NCBI RefSeq assembly: GCF_015024225.1
Contig: NZ_JACJGM010000009.1
Coordinates: forward strand, 62,001-126,000
Direction: 5' to 3'
Source of the DNA: Nocardioides lijunqiniae
Lineage (GTDB): Bacteria; Actinomycetota; Actinomycetes; Propionibacteriales; Nocardioidaceae
Length of the DNA stretch: 64,000 bases
Part shown: in pieces, positions 25,145-34,440 of the stretch
Numbering within the stretch: position 1 is the first letter of the stretch
How the letters are laid out: each line of letters opens with the position of its first letter
The notes under the pieces: generated by a model
Database searches by the model: none
Told to the model about the DNA's origin: nothing
Seen by the model: the letters and a program-made list of their open reading frames with translations, nothing else
Made by a program: the position numbers and the translations under genes

Positions 25145-26158
25145 TCAGTCGGTGTCGCGGCGCAGCCTCTCGTCGAGCCAGAGCTTGACGCTGCCCGCGA
25201 CGCCGGCGAGGTCGTGCACCATCTTCCCGAGGGCGTCCTGGGTCTGCTGGAAGGTGTCCGCGTAGCTGGCGGCCGCGGCCTTGGCGGCGTCGCTGACCTT
25301 GGCGTCGTCGTCGGCGCTGCGACGCGGGTAGTCGCCGGCGAGGAAGCGGGTGTACTCGCCCGAGTCGACCCAGCGGCGCAGCTCGGTCGCGCGGACGACG
25401 GCGAACGGGTGGGTGCGGTTCTCGATGAGCAGCAGCTTGAGGACGGAGTCGCGCAGGTCGGTGGCGTCGAGGTACTCCTGGCCCTGCGCGAAGAACGACG
25501 TGATGTCGAGCTCGTCGAGGTGGCCGCCGCTCGCCAGCTGCATGTGCACCCGGAACGCCGTGGCGGGGTCCTGGGTGGCCAGCAGCCCGGCCCGGTCGGC
25601 GGACAGCTCGGCCTTGCGCGACCACTCGTAGAGCGCCGCGACGATCGCGCGGACGCCGAGCGCGCCCAGCGGCAGGCTGTTGAGGACGCCGGTCAGCTGG
25701 AGGAGCCGCTGCAGGAGCGTCTGGTAGACGGCGTGGCCGCTGACCGCGTGGCCCAGCTCGTGGGCGATGACGTAGCGCAGCTCGTCCTCGTCGAGCAGGT
25801 CGACCAGCCCGGAGTTGAGCACGATGAACGGCTTGTTCATGCCGACCGTGATCGCGTTGAGCGTCGGGTTGGCGACGACGTAGAGCTCGGGCACCTCCGC
25901 GACGTCGAGCACGCGCGCCACGTCGAGCAGCTGGTGGTGCAGCGCCGGGAACTGGCGCTCGTCGACCCGGACGGCCGAGCCCAGGAACACCAGTCGGAAC
26001 GCCCGCTCGTTGAACATCCCCGACACCGCCTTGAGCACGGTGTCGAACCCCTTGAGCCGCCGCAGCGCCACCAGGGCCCCTTGGTCAGCGGGGTGCTCCC
26101 ACGCGCGCGAGCTGATGTCGGTCAGGGTCGCCCGTGAGCGGGCCGGCTGTGACGTCAC
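25145..26158 (-). CDS. M48-family metallopeptidase
   Basis: 337 residues. The zinc motif HELGH lies at 133-137 with the third ligand E184 in WSRKAELSADRAG. NPTLNAITVGMNKPFIVLNSGLVDLLDEDEL is the classic M48 segment before the active site. Unlike HtpX it has no clear N-terminal pair of membrane helices, only weakly hydrophobic stretches around residues 52-61 and 150-175, so it is a soluble or peripheral member. It is convergent with the DUF1700 gene, whose stop is 1 bp away. The substrate is unknown; family members degrade membrane or misfolded proteins. Confidence 0.88.
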   Translation of the reverse strand: MTSQPARSRATLTDISSRAWEHPADQGALVALRRLKGFDTVLKAVSGMFNERAFRLVFLGSAVRVDERQFPALHHQLLDVARVLDVAEVPELYVVANPTLNAITVGMNKPFIVLNSGLVDLLDEDELRYVIAHELGHAVSGHAVYQTLLQRLLQLTGVLNSLPLGALGVRAIVAALYEWSRKAELSADRAGLLATQDPATAFRVHMQLASGGHLDELDITSFFAQGQEYLDATDLRDSVLKLLLIENRTHPFAVVRATELRRWVDSGEYTRFLAGDYPRRSADDDAKVSDAAKAAAASYADTFQQTQDALGKMVHDLAGVAGSVKLWLDERLRRDTD

Positions 26159-26202
26159 GCGCTCACTCTGCCACGGCCCTCCTCACCTCCGCCTGCAGAG
26201 CG

Positions 26203-27864
26203 CTACTCCCGCATGGGGATGCGGACGCCGCGCTCGGCGGCGACCTCGGCGGCGCGGTCGTAGCCGGCGTCGACGTGACGGATGACGCCCATGGCGGGGT
26301 CGTTGGTGAGGACGCGCTCGATCTTCTCGGCGGCCAGCGCGGTGCCGTCGGCGACGCAGACCTGGCCGGCGTGCAGGGAGCGACCCATGCCGACGCCGCC
26401 ACCGTGGTGGAAGGAGACCCAGCTGGCGCCCGAGGCGGTGTTGACCAGCGCGTTGAGGATCGCCCAGTCGGCGATGGCGTCGGAGCCGTCGAGCATCGCC
26501 TCGGTCTCCCGGTACGGCGAGGCGACGGAGCCGCAGTCGAGGTGGTCGCGGCCAATCACGACCGGCGCCGAGAGCTCGCCCGAGGCGACCATCTCGTTGA
26601 AGCGCAGCCCGGCCAGGTGGCGCTCGCCCTGGCCCAGCCAGCAGATCCGAGCCGGCAGTCCCTGGAACGCCACGCGCTCCCCCGCCATGGTGATCCACTT
26701 CCGCAGGCGCTCGTTGTCCGGGAAGAGCTCGAGGATCGCCCGGTCGGTGGCGGCGATGTCGGCCGGGTCGCCCGAGAGCGCGGCCCAGCGGAACGGCCCG
26801 CGGCCCTCGCAGAAGAGCGGCCGGATGTAGGCCGGGACGAAGCCGGGGAAGTCGAAGGCCCGGTCGTAGCCGCCCTTGCGCGCCTCGTCGCGGATCGAGT
26901 TGCCGTAGTCGAAGACCTCGGCGCCGCGGTCCTGGAACTCCACCATCGCCCGCACGTGCGTCGCCATGGACTCGCGCGCGCGCCGGGTGAAGCCCACCGG
27001 GTCGGCCTCGCGCTCGGTCGCCCACGCGTCGTACGGCGTGCCGGCGGGCAGGTAGTAGAGGGGGTCGTGCGCCGAGGTCTGGTCGGTGACGATGTCGACC
27101 GGGGCGCCGGACTCCAGGAGCTCCGGCAGCATCACCGCGGCGTTGCCGAGCACGCCGATCGACAGCGGCGTGCGGGCGTCGCGGGCCGCGACCGCCATCG
27201 CGACCGCCTCGTCGAGCGAGTCGGCGCGGACGTCGAGGTAGCGGTGCTCGAGGCGCCGCTCGATGCGGTCGGGGTCGCACTCGAGGCAGATGACCACGCC
27301 GTCGTTCATGGTCACGGCCAGCGGCTGCGCGCCACCCATGCCGCCCAGCCCGGCGGTCACGGTGATCGTGCCGGCGAGCGTCCCGCCGAACCGCTTGTCC
27401 GCCACCGCGGCGAACGTCTCGAACGTGCCCTGCAGGATGCCCTGGGTGCCGATGTAGATCCAGGACCCGGCGGTCATCTGGCCGTACATCGTCAGGCCGA
27501 GGTCCTCCAGCCGCCGGAACTCCTCCCAGTCGGCCCAGTCGCCGACCAGGTTGGAGTTGGCGATCAGGACCCGCGGCGCCCAGGCGTGGGTGCGCATGAC
27601 GCCGACCGGCTTGCCCGACTGCACGAGCATCGTCTCGTCGTCCTCGAGGTCGCGCAGGGTCCGCACCAGCGCGTCGTAGGCCTCCCAGCTGCGGGCGGCC
27701 TTGCCGGTGCCGCCGTAGACGACGAGGTCCTCGGGCCGCTCGGCGTTGTCGGGGTCGAGGTTGTTCATCAGCATCCGCAGCGGCGCCTCGGTCTGCCACG
27801 ACTTCGCGGTCAGCTCGCGGCCGCGCGCGGCGCGGATGGGGAGGCGGGGGTTGGGCACGGTCAT
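26203..27864 (-). CDS. hutU: Urocanate hydratase
   Basis: 553 residues, normal for urocanase, which converts urocanate to 4-imidazolone-5-propionate using tightly bound NAD+. Diagnostic text: [52 protein letters not shown], the NAD site [30 protein letters not shown], and [28 protein letters not shown] containing the catalytic-loop Cys. Its ATG overlaps the hutH stop by 4 bp, forming a hutH-hutU operon. The later enzymes HutI and HutF are encoded about 12.5 kb away. The stop is 44 bp from the divergent M48 gene start. Confidence 0.97.
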   Translation of the reverse strand: MTVPNPRLPIRAARGRELTAKSWQTEAPLRMLMNNLDPDNAERPEDLVVYGGTGKAARSWEAYDALVRTLRDLEDDETMLVQSGKPVGVMRTHAWAPRVLIANSNLVGDWADWEEFRRLEDLGLTMYGQMTAGSWIYIGTQGILQGTFETFAAVADKRFGGTLAGTITVTAGLGGMGGAQPLAVTMNDGVVICLECDPDRIERRLEHRYLDVRADSLDEAVAMAVAARDARTPLSIGVLGNAAVMLPELLESGAPVDIVTDQTSAHDPLYYLPAGTPYDAWATEREADPVGFTRRARESMATHVRAMVEFQDRGAEVFDYGNSIRDEARKGGYDRAFDFPGFVPAYIRPLFCEGRGPFRWAALSGDPADIAATDRAILELFPDNERLRKWITMAGERVAFQGLPARICWLGQGERHLAGLRFNEMVASGELSAPVVIGRDHLDCGSVASPYRETEAMLDGSDAIADWAILNALVNTASGASWVSFHHGGGVGMGRSLHAGQVCVADGTALAAEKIERVLTNDPAMGVIRHVDAGYDRAAEVAAERGVRIPMRE

Positions 27865-29423
27865 GCGAGCTCTCCGATCACGTCGTGGACGGCGGTCAGG
27901 ACGGCGCCGGAGCCGACGAGCGACACCGCCGCCTCGATCTCGGGCGCCAGGTGCCGGTCGGGGCCGGGGCCCTCGACCCCGCCCTCGCGCAGCAGCCGTA
28001 CGACGGCAGCGGTGGCGGGCGAGGCGGCGAGCGGGGCGCGCAGGTCGAGCGCCCGCGCCGCGGTCATCACCTCGATCGCGACCACCCGGGTCAGCCCGTC
28101 GACGGCGCGGCGCAGCTTGCGGGCGGCCGACCAGCCCATCGACACGTGGTCCTCCTGCATGGCGCTGGAGGGGATCGAGTCCACCGACGCCGGCACCGCC
28201 AGCCGCTTCAGCTCGGAGACCACCGCGGCCTGCGTGTACTGCGCGATCATCAGGCCGCTGTCGACCCCAGGGTCGTGCGCGAGGAACGGCGGCAGCCCGT
28301 GGCTGCGCGACCTGTCGAGGAACCGGTCGGTGCGCCGCTCGCTCATGCTGGCCACGTCGGCGGCGACGATCGCCAGGAAGTCGAGCACGTAGCCCACCGG
28401 CGCACCGTGGAAGTTGCCGTTGGACTCCACCCGGCCGTCCCCGTCGGTGAGCACCACCGGGTTGTCGACGGCGCTGGCCAGCTCGCGCCCCGCGACGAGC
28501 GCCGCGTGCTCGACGGTGTCGCGGGCGGCGCCGTGCACCTGGGGCGCGCAGCGCAGCGAGTAGGCGTCCTGGACGCGGTTGCAGTCGGGCCCGCGGTGGG
28601 AGGCGACGACGCCGGACCCGGCGAGCAGCCGGGTGAGGTTGGCCGCCGAGAGCGCCTGGCCCGGGTGCGGACGGATCGCCTGCAGCTCGGGGGCGAAGAC
28701 CCGGTCGGTGCCCAGCTGGGCCTCGACCGACATGGCGGCCGCGACGTCCGCCGTCCGCAGCAGGCGGCGCAGGTCCGCGATCGCCATCGCGAGCATGCCC
28801 AACATCCCGTCGGTGCCGTTGATCAGCGCGAGCCCCTCCTTCTCGACCAGCTCGACCGGCGTCAGCCCGGCGGCGGCCAGCGCCTCCCCGGCCGGCACCA
28901 GGACGCGGCTCGCGTCCCGGACGGTCCCCTCGCCCATGAGCGCGAGGGCGCAGTGCGCGAGCGGAGCCAGGTCGCCGGAGCAGCCCAACGAGCCGTACTC
29001 GTGCACGACCGGGGTGATGCCGTGGTTGAGGAGGTCGGCGAGCAGCCGGGCGGTGCCCACCCGCACACCCGTGTGGCCGGTGGCCAGCGTCGACAGGCGC
29101 AGCAGCATCAGCGCACGCACCACCTCCCGCTCGACCTCCGGCCCGGAGCCCGCCGCGTGCGAGCGCACCAGCGAGCGCTGGAGCTGGGCGCGGAGCTCGG
29201 CCGGGATGTGCCGGGTGGCGAGCGCCCCGAAGCCGGTCGAGATCCCGTACGCCGGCGTGGTGGCCGACGCCAGCCGGTCGACGACCTCCCGGGCCCGGGA
29301 CAGGGCCGCGAGCGCCTCCTCGCCCATCAGCACCGGCGCCCCGTCGCGTGCCACGGAGACGACGTCCTCCAGGCGGAGGGGGCCGACGTCGACGAGCACG
29401 GGAGCGGGGGCGGGCGAGGTCAT
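27861..29423 (-). CDS. hutH: Histidine ammonia-lyase
   Basis: 520 residues, normal length. HutH eliminates ammonia from histidine using the MIO cofactor formed autocatalytically. The MIO tripeptide reads CSG (residues 148-150 in [15 protein letters not shown]) rather than the common ASG; Cys at this place is also seen in Streptomyces HutH and is compatible with MIO formation. Other motifs: [41 protein letters not shown] and [14 protein letters not shown] 16-bp perfect palindrome 55 bp upstream is a likely operator. It is coupled to hutU downstream. Confidence 0.97.
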   Translation of the reverse strand: MTSPAPAPVLVDVGPLRLEDVVSVARDGAPVLMGEEALAALSRAREVVDRLASATTPAYGISTGFGALATRHIPAELRAQLQRSLVRSHAAGSGPEVEREVVRALMLLRLSTLATGHTGVRVGTARLLADLLNHGITPVVHEYGSLGCSGDLAPLAHCALALMGEGTVRDASRVLVPAGEALAAAGLTPVELVEKEGLALINGTDGMLGMLAMAIADLRRLLRTADVAAAMSVEAQLGTDRVFAPELQAIRPHPGQALSAANLTRLLAGSGVVASHRGPDCNRVQDAYSLRCAPQVHGAARDTVEHAALVAGRELASAVDNPVVLTDGDGRVESNGNFHGAPVGYVLDFLAIVAADVASMSERRTDRFLDRSRSHGLPPFLAHDPGVDSGLMIAQYTQAAVVSELKRLAVPASVDSIPSSAMQEDHVSMGWSAARKLRRAVDGLTRVVAIEVMTAARALDLRAPLAASPATAAVVRLLREGGVEGPGPDRHLAPEIEAAVSLVGSGAVLTAVHDVIGELA

Positions 29424-29477
29424 GGGCCCATCCCACCGCCACGCGACCGACTCCGACAGGGCCGCGAACCGGGCTCC

Positions 29478-29493
29478 GTCTCGGATCCGAGAC
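29478..29493. promoter_or_regulatory. 16-bp palindrome upstream of hutH (candidate hut operator)
   Basis: GTCTCGGATCCGAGAC, perfectly symmetrical, 55-70 bp upstream of the hutH ATG. The 14-bp core recurs at 16955-16968 before the M20 peptidase/MFS operon. The IclR-family gene at 30955 is the nearest candidate regulator. In the same gap, GTTCA-g-TGAAC (29522-29532) is a second small inverted repeat, nearer the plus-strand gene. Confidence 0.6.
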
Positions 29494-29607
29494 GCAGGCG
29501 CTTCATGAATTCCGTGCACAAGTTCAGTGAACAGGGGGTAACTCACCTCACACTTTCTCGTTGAGCCAGCACCACCGGGCACTGCCCATCCCCCGAAGGA
29601 GTCCCCC

Positions 29608-30873
29608 ATGAAGCGATCTCTGCGCATCCCCTCCGCGCTCCTCAGCGTCGGACTGGTCGCCGCGCTGACGGCAGCCACGCCGAGCACGGCGGCCGCCCCG
29701 GCGCCTTCGGCGGCCAAGGTCGTGAAGACCTCGTTCGCCCTCGGCGCGTCCGGCTTCGGCAGCGTCGCGCGCGGTGGCGACATCCCCGTCAGCTCGGGCG
29801 AGGCCACGGCGTACCAGTCGATCGGCTGCACCAACCGCGCCGGCGTCAACCGCACCAACTACGTCGCCGAGGCCACCCTGCCCGGCATCGGGAACGTCAC
29901 CGGGATCCGCACCCGCGTCTGGACCGCCAAGCGCGGCAAGGTCGTCTCGTCGTACTCCACGCAGCGCATCGCCGAGGTCGTCATCGCGCAGGGCGCGCTC
30001 GGCCGGCTGACCCTCGAGGGCGTGACGTCGCAGTCGCGGGCATTCCACGACGGCTCCCGCTTCCGCACCGAGGGCAGCTCCAGCGTCCTCAAGGCCGTCT
30101 ACAAGCCGGTCGCCGGACCCGCCCGCGAGGTCCGCGTCCCGTCGCTGAACCGCCCGCTCACCATCCCCGGCCTGGCGACCATCCGGATCGGCGTCACGCA
30201 GTCGCGCAGCCTGCGCAACGGCGTGCGCGTCACCACCGACGGCATCGACATCCGGGTGCTGCCCACGCGCACCCGCACGCAGGTCGCCTTCTCGGCCGCC
30301 AAGATCCAGAGCGGCGCCCGCCACGGCACCTTCAAGGGCTACTCCGCCGGCGTCCGGGCCTCGGCCCTGGCCAACAACGTCAAGGTCGGCCGCACGCCGT
30401 ACCTGCCGATGCCCTGCACCGGCACCCAGGGCCGGATCGCCACCCGCGACACCGCGGGCGTCAACCTCCCGGGCGCGGCCACGGTCAACGCCCTGCGCAC
30501 CCAGCAGATGGCCAAGCAGACCCGCCGCGGCGCCCGCATGTGGGAGCAGGGCTCGGTGGGCCGCATCCGCCTGGGCAACGGGCAGGTCGTCCTGCGGGGC
30601 GTCACCGCCCGCGCCACCGTGACCCGCAACGCCAAGGGCCGCCTCACGCGCAGCGCCACGGGCACGCAGATCGGCGCCCTGGTCGTCAACGGCGAGACGC
30701 AGCAGATCCCGTCGTCCGGCGTGATCGAGATCCCGGGCGTGCTGAAGATCCAGGAGAAGGTCGTGCAGCGACTCAGCGCCGGCGTCATGGTCATCGGCGC
30801 CCGCATCACCCTGCTCGACGGCACCGGCGCCGTGATCGACATCGGCATCGCGAACGCCCAGATCCGCCGCTGA
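29608..30873 (+). CDS. Secreted choice-of-anchor P family-like protein
   Basis: 421 residues with a Sec signal peptide (LLSVGLVAALTAATPSTAAA) and GAAGGAG 6 bp before the ATG. The mature part consists of two similar beta-rich halves. Each has a stretch running from an initial Cys through a Gly-Val turn (GCTNRAGVNRTNYVAEATLPGI and CTGTQGRIATRDTAGVNLP), followed by an Arg-containing strand (RTRVWTAKRGKVVSSYSTQRIAEV). This layout resembles the actinobacterial choice-of-anchor P family. No LPXTG motif or C-terminal membrane anchor is present, so this member is probably released. Its terminator at 30895 is very strong. Function unknown. Confidence 0.7.
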   Translation: MKRSLRIPSALLSVGLVAALTAATPSTAAAPAPSAAKVVKTSFALGASGFGSVARGGDIPVSSGEATAYQSIGCTNRAGVNRTNYVAEATLPGIGNVTGIRTRVWTAKRGKVVSSYSTQRIAEVVIAQGALGRLTLEGVTSQSRAFHDGSRFRTEGSSSVLKAVYKPVAGPAREVRVPSLNRPLTIPGLATIRIGVTQSRSLRNGVRVTTDGIDIRVLPTRTRTQVAFSAAKIQSGARHGTFKGYSAGVRASALANNVKVGRTPYLPMPCTGTQGRIATRDTAGVNLPGAATVNALRTQQMAKQTRRGARMWEQGSVGRIRLGNGQVVLRGVTARATVTRNAKGRLTRSATGTQIGALVVNGETQQIPSSGVIEIPGVLKIQEKVVQRLSAGVMVIGARITLLDGTGAVIDIGIANAQIRR

Positions 30874-30894
30874 CCCCCGCTCCACCCGCTCACC

Positions 30895-30932
30895 CGACCG
30901 ACCCCGCCCGGCCTGCCGGGCGGGGTCGGTCG
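30895..30932 (+). terminator. Strong hairpin terminator between the anchor-P gene and iclR
   Basis: An 18-bp perfect stem: the left arm starts CGACCGACCCCGCCC at 30895, the right arm ends GGGGTCGGTCG at 30932, with a 2-base formal loop. No T-run follows. The IclR start is only 22 bp beyond, so iclR needs a promoter within that gap or inside the hairpin; CACACT at 30942-30947, 7 bp before the ATG, could serve a leaderless transcript. Confidence 0.75.
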
Positions 30933-30954
30933 CGTCCAGGGCACACTCGTGGCC

Positions 30955-31749
30955 ATGAGCCAGGTCCCGGCAGCGACCCGCACGCTGCGGGTGCTGCGGT
31001 ACCTCGCCAGCCAGCCCGACCCGGTCCCGCTCGAGCACATCAGCCGGGCCTGCGACCTGCCGCGGAGCACGGCCTACCACCTGCTGGCGGCCATGGTCGC
31101 CGAGGGCTTCGTGGTCCACCTGGCCGAGGAGCGCAGCTACGGCCTCGGCGTCGCCGCCTTCGAGGTCGGCAGCGGCTACTCCCGTCAGGCGCCGCTGCAG
31201 CGCATCGCCCGCCACCAGCTCGCGGCGCTGGTCGACCGCACCGGCGAGTCCGCGCACCTGGCGGTCCTCCACGGTCGCGACGTCCTCTACGTCGTCGAGG
31301 AGCGCGCGCCGGGGCGGCCGCCGCTCGTGACCGACATCGGGGTCCGGCTCCCGGCCCACCTCACCGCCAGCGGCCGGGCGCTCCTCGCGGCGCTGCCGGC
31401 GCCCCAGGTCCGGGCGCTCTACCCGGAGGCGGCGGCGTTCGTGGACCGCACCGGCCGCGGCCCGCGGCGTCCCAGCGAGCTGCGCTCCCTGCTGTCCGCC
31501 GTGCGCCGCGCCGGGCACGCCGAGGAGGACGGCGAGGTGACCCTCGGCTTCGCCAGCGTGGCCGCCGCGGTGCTCGACCACAACGCGCACCCGCTGGCGG
31601 CCGTCGCCGCCACCTACGAGGGCGCCCCTCCTCCCGGGCTCACCGAGGAGGTGTGCCGCACGGCCGCCTCGCTCTCGCGTCGCATCGGAGGGCGTGACGC
31701 CGGGGCCGCTCGGCCGTTGGTCCCTCGACAGGACCCGATGCGTGGGTGA
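30955..31749 (+). CDS. IclR-family transcriptional regulator
   Basis: 264 residues from ATG 30955 (GTG 30949 is in frame). The winged helix-turn-helix occupies residues about 5-60: TLRVLRYLASQPDPVPLEHISRACDLPRSTAYHLLAAMVAEGFV. The effector domain follows (LGVAAFEVGSGYSRQAPLQRIA, HLTASGRALLAALP, GFASVAAAVLDH). It lies 1.5 kb from hutH on the opposite strand, separated by one secreted-protein gene. IclR proteins often control nearby catabolic operons, so hutHU is the best guess for its target, through the GTCTCGGATCCGAGAC site (inference). It carries an unusual basic tail, RPLVPRQDPMRG. Confidence 0.9.
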   Translation: MSQVPAATRTLRVLRYLASQPDPVPLEHISRACDLPRSTAYHLLAAMVAEGFVVHLAEERSYGLGVAAFEVGSGYSRQAPLQRIARHQLAALVDRTGESAHLAVLHGRDVLYVVEERAPGRPPLVTDIGVRLPAHLTASGRALLAALPAPQVRALYPEAAAFVDRTGRGPRRPSELRSLLSAVRRAGHAEEDGEVTLGFASVAAAVLDHNAHPLAAVAATYEGAPPPGLTEEVCRTAASLSRRIGGRDAGAARPLVPRQDPMRG

Positions 31750-31778
31750 TCCTGTCGCCAGTCGACCCAGGAGCCCCC

Positions 31779-34322
31779 ATGCGCCGTACCGATCCCCGAT
31801 CCCGTCGCCGCGTCATCTGGGCGGCCGTGGCCTCCGGGGCCCTGCTCGTCGGCGCCCTGCAGTCGGTGCCGTCGTTCGGCCAGCGGGAGGGCTCGCTGCT
31901 CGACGACTACGACGCCAGCAAGGTCGCGGCGCTCGAGTCGCTGCCCCACGTCGACCCGCCGGGCACCCCGCCGCACGACCACCACGACCCCGCGACCAAG
32001 AACGCCGTCTCGCGCGCCGGTGAGGTCGGCACCGACACCCAGGACCCCACCACCGCCGCCCAGCGCCGCGCCGGCGCCGCCTACGCCGCCAGCCAGCGCC
32101 GGCTCCCCGACCCCCGGCTCACCAAGGTGTACCTCACGGGCAGGCGCACCGCGCTGCCGCGCACCCGCTACGCGATGGCCGGCGGCTGCTACGCCCTGAG
32201 CAGCGCGGGTCGCTACGTCACCCGCGCCGGCTCGGGCCTCGCGCTCAGCCGCGTGCGCGCCACCCGGGCCGCGCCCTTCTACTTCAAGGCCACCGACCTC
32301 GGCAGCTACCTCGTCTACGGCGCCAGGCGCGACTTCCTCTCCCGCGCCGGGCTCGCGGGCCGACCCAGCCCCGACGCCGACTGGACCGTGCGCAAGACCG
32401 GCGCGACGTTCACCTTCACCCTGCGCGGCGGCCGCAGCCTGCGCGCGGACGGCGGCCGGCTCGCCCTCGGCGCGAGGCCGACCGGCTTCCGGCTCGAGCG
32501 GGTGGGCGGCTGCTCCGCCTACCCCGAGTCGGGCATCGACGTCGTGGGCCGCCCGCACGGCGGCGTCACCCCGATCCAGGAGGTGCGTGGCTACGTCGAC
32601 GCCCACACCCACGGCATGGCCTTCGAGTTCCTCGGCGGCGAGGCCCACTGCGGCAAGCCCTGGGACCGCTACGGCGCGCCCTACGCGCTGGTCGACTGCG
32701 CGGACCACCGCGCCACCGGTGGCAACGGCTCCGTCCTGGAGACCTTCCTGTCCGGGCAGCCGAGCCACGACCCGGTGGGCTGGCCGACGTTCAAGGACTG
32801 GCCCGCGCCCGACTCGCTGACCCACGAGGGCACCTACTACCGCTGGATGGAGCGCTCCTGGCGCGGCGGCCAGCGGCTCTTCGTCAACCTGCTCGTCGAG
32901 AACAACAAGCTCTGCGAGATCTACCCGCTCAAGCGCAACTCCTGCGACGACATGGACTCGATCCGGCTCCAGGCGCGCCAGATGCACAAGTTCCAGGACT
33001 ACATCGACGCCCAGTACGGCGGTCCCGGCAAGGGCTTCTACCGGATCGTCACCAACCCCTTCCAGGCCCGCAAGGTCATCAACTCCGGCCGGATGGCCGT
33101 GGTGATGGGCATCGAGACGAGCATCCCGTTCGGCTGCACGTTCAAGCGGGTCCTCGGCAAGGACGTGCCGGCGTGCAGCGCGGGCGAGATCGACCGCCAG
33201 CTCGACGAGGTGCACAGGATGGGCGTGCGCCAGATGGAGCTGGTCAACAAGTTCGACAACGCGCTCGCGGGCGTGGCCGGCGACGCCGGGACCACCGGGG
33301 TGGTCATCAACTCCGCCAACTTCCTGGAGACCGGCAGCTTCTGGGACATGAAGCACTGCGAGCCGGCCGACGGCGAGACCACCGACCGGCCCCAGCTGGC
33401 CGCGCCGCAGATCGACGACCAGCAGCAGGACGCGCTCTTCGGGGCGATCGGCCAGCTCTTCGGCGGCGCCCTGCCCGCCGTACCCCTCTACGGGCCGCCG
33501 GCCCACTGCAACGCGCGCGGGCTGACCACGCTCGGGGAGAAGACCATCACCGGGCTCGCGAAGCGCCGGATGATCTTCGACCCCGACCACCTCAGCGTGA
33601 AGGCCCGCACGTCCGCGGTCGACCAGATCGACCGGATGAACTATCCCGGGATCGTCTCGAGCCACTCCTGGTCGACCCCCGACACCTACCCGCGCATCTA
33701 CAAGCTGGGCGGCTTCATCACGCCGTACGCCGGCGACTCGACGGGCTTCGTCGGCAAGTGGCGCCGCCACCTCGGCTGGACCGACAAGCGCTACTACTTC
33801 GGCTTCGGCTTCGGCGCCGACATCAACGGCCTCGGCGCACAGGGCGACCCGCGCGGAGCCAACGTCGCCAACAAGGTGCGCTACCCCTTCCGCGGCCTCA
33901 ACGGCGTCACCGTCAAGCGCCAGACGGCCGGCAAGCGGGTCTACGACATCAACAAGGACGGCGTCGCGCAGTACGGCCTCTACCCCGACTGGATCGAGGA
34001 CCTGCGCAAGGTCGCCGGACGCGACGGCGGCGCGATCGTCGACGACATGTCGCGCGGCGCCGAGGCCTACCTCCAGATGTGGGAGCGCACCCAGGGCGTC
34101 AAGCCCGACTCCTGCCGCAACCCCGGCCTGCGCAAGCGGGTCTCGCGCGTCGAGCGCCTGGTGCGCCGCGGCATGACCACCCAGCGCGTGATGCGGGCGG
34201 TCGGCCAGCCCTACCAGCGCCTGGGCGCGACGTACCGCTTCTGCGCCAAGACGGCGACCAAGCGCAAGGTCGTCATGACCGTCGTCTTCAACCGCGCCGG
34301 GCGGGTCCAGCGCCTGCGCTGA
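31779..34322 (+). CDS. Large secreted M19/amidohydrolase-like protein
   Basis: 847 residues from ATG 31779 (AGGAG 6 bp upstream). The N-terminus RRTDPRSRRRVIWAAVASGALLVGA is an export signal with many Arg residues. Residues about 110-255 form a non-catalytic beta domain with a Cys pair. From about 270 an amidohydrolase-like domain follows: YVDAHTHGMAFEFLGGEAHCG (metal-type HxH), VVMGIETSIPFGC, MELVNKFDNALAGVAGD, MIFDPDHLSVKA and GIVSSHSWSTPDTYP. These segments parallel renal dipeptidase (M19) ligand positions but are divergent. Related proteins are often mislabelled as coagulation factor 5/8 domain proteins. The C-terminal 80 residues are Arg-rich. Substrate unknown. Confidence 0.72.
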   Translation: MRRTDPRSRRRVIWAAVASGALLVGALQSVPSFGQREGSLLDDYDASKVAALESLPHVDPPGTPPHDHHDPATKNAVSRAGEVGTDTQDPTTAAQRRAGAAYAASQRRLPDPRLTKVYLTGRRTALPRTRYAMAGGCYALSSAGRYVTRAGSGLALSRVRATRAAPFYFKATDLGSYLVYGARRDFLSRAGLAGRPSPDADWTVRKTGATFTFTLRGGRSLRADGGRLALGARPTGFRLERVGGCSAYPESGIDVVGRPHGGVTPIQEVRGYVDAHTHGMAFEFLGGEAHCGKPWDRYGAPYALVDCADHRATGGNGSVLETFLSGQPSHDPVGWPTFKDWPAPDSLTHEGTYYRWMERSWRGGQRLFVNLLVENNKLCEIYPLKRNSCDDMDSIRLQARQMHKFQDYIDAQYGGPGKGFYRIVTNPFQARKVINSGRMAVVMGIETSIPFGCTFKRVLGKDVPACSAGEIDRQLDEVHRMGVRQMELVNKFDNALAGVAGDAGTTGVVINSANFLETGSFWDMKHCEPADGETTDRPQLAAPQIDDQQQDALFGAIGQLFGGALPAVPLYGPPAHCNARGLTTLGEKTITGLAKRRMIFDPDHLSVKARTSAVDQIDRMNYPGIVSSHSWSTPDTYPRIYKLGGFITPYAGDSTGFVGKWRRHLGWTDKRYYFGFGFGADINGLGAQGDPRGANVANKVRYPFRGLNGVTVKRQTAGKRVYDINKDGVAQYGLYPDWIEDLRKVAGRDGGAIVDDMSRGAEAYLQMWERTQGVKPDSCRNPGLRKRVSRVERLVRRGMTTQRVMRAVGQPYQRLGATYRFCAKTATKRKVVMTVVFNRAGRVQRLR

Positions 34323-34440
34323 GGTCCCGCGACGCACGCGAGCCTCGCGGTTGCGCGGCGACGGGATCCGTCGTTCGCCTGCGGGAGGGCCACGAGGGTG
34401 CTTGCATCGGTCCCTCCTGCTCCCGTCCCGAGGTTGACCC

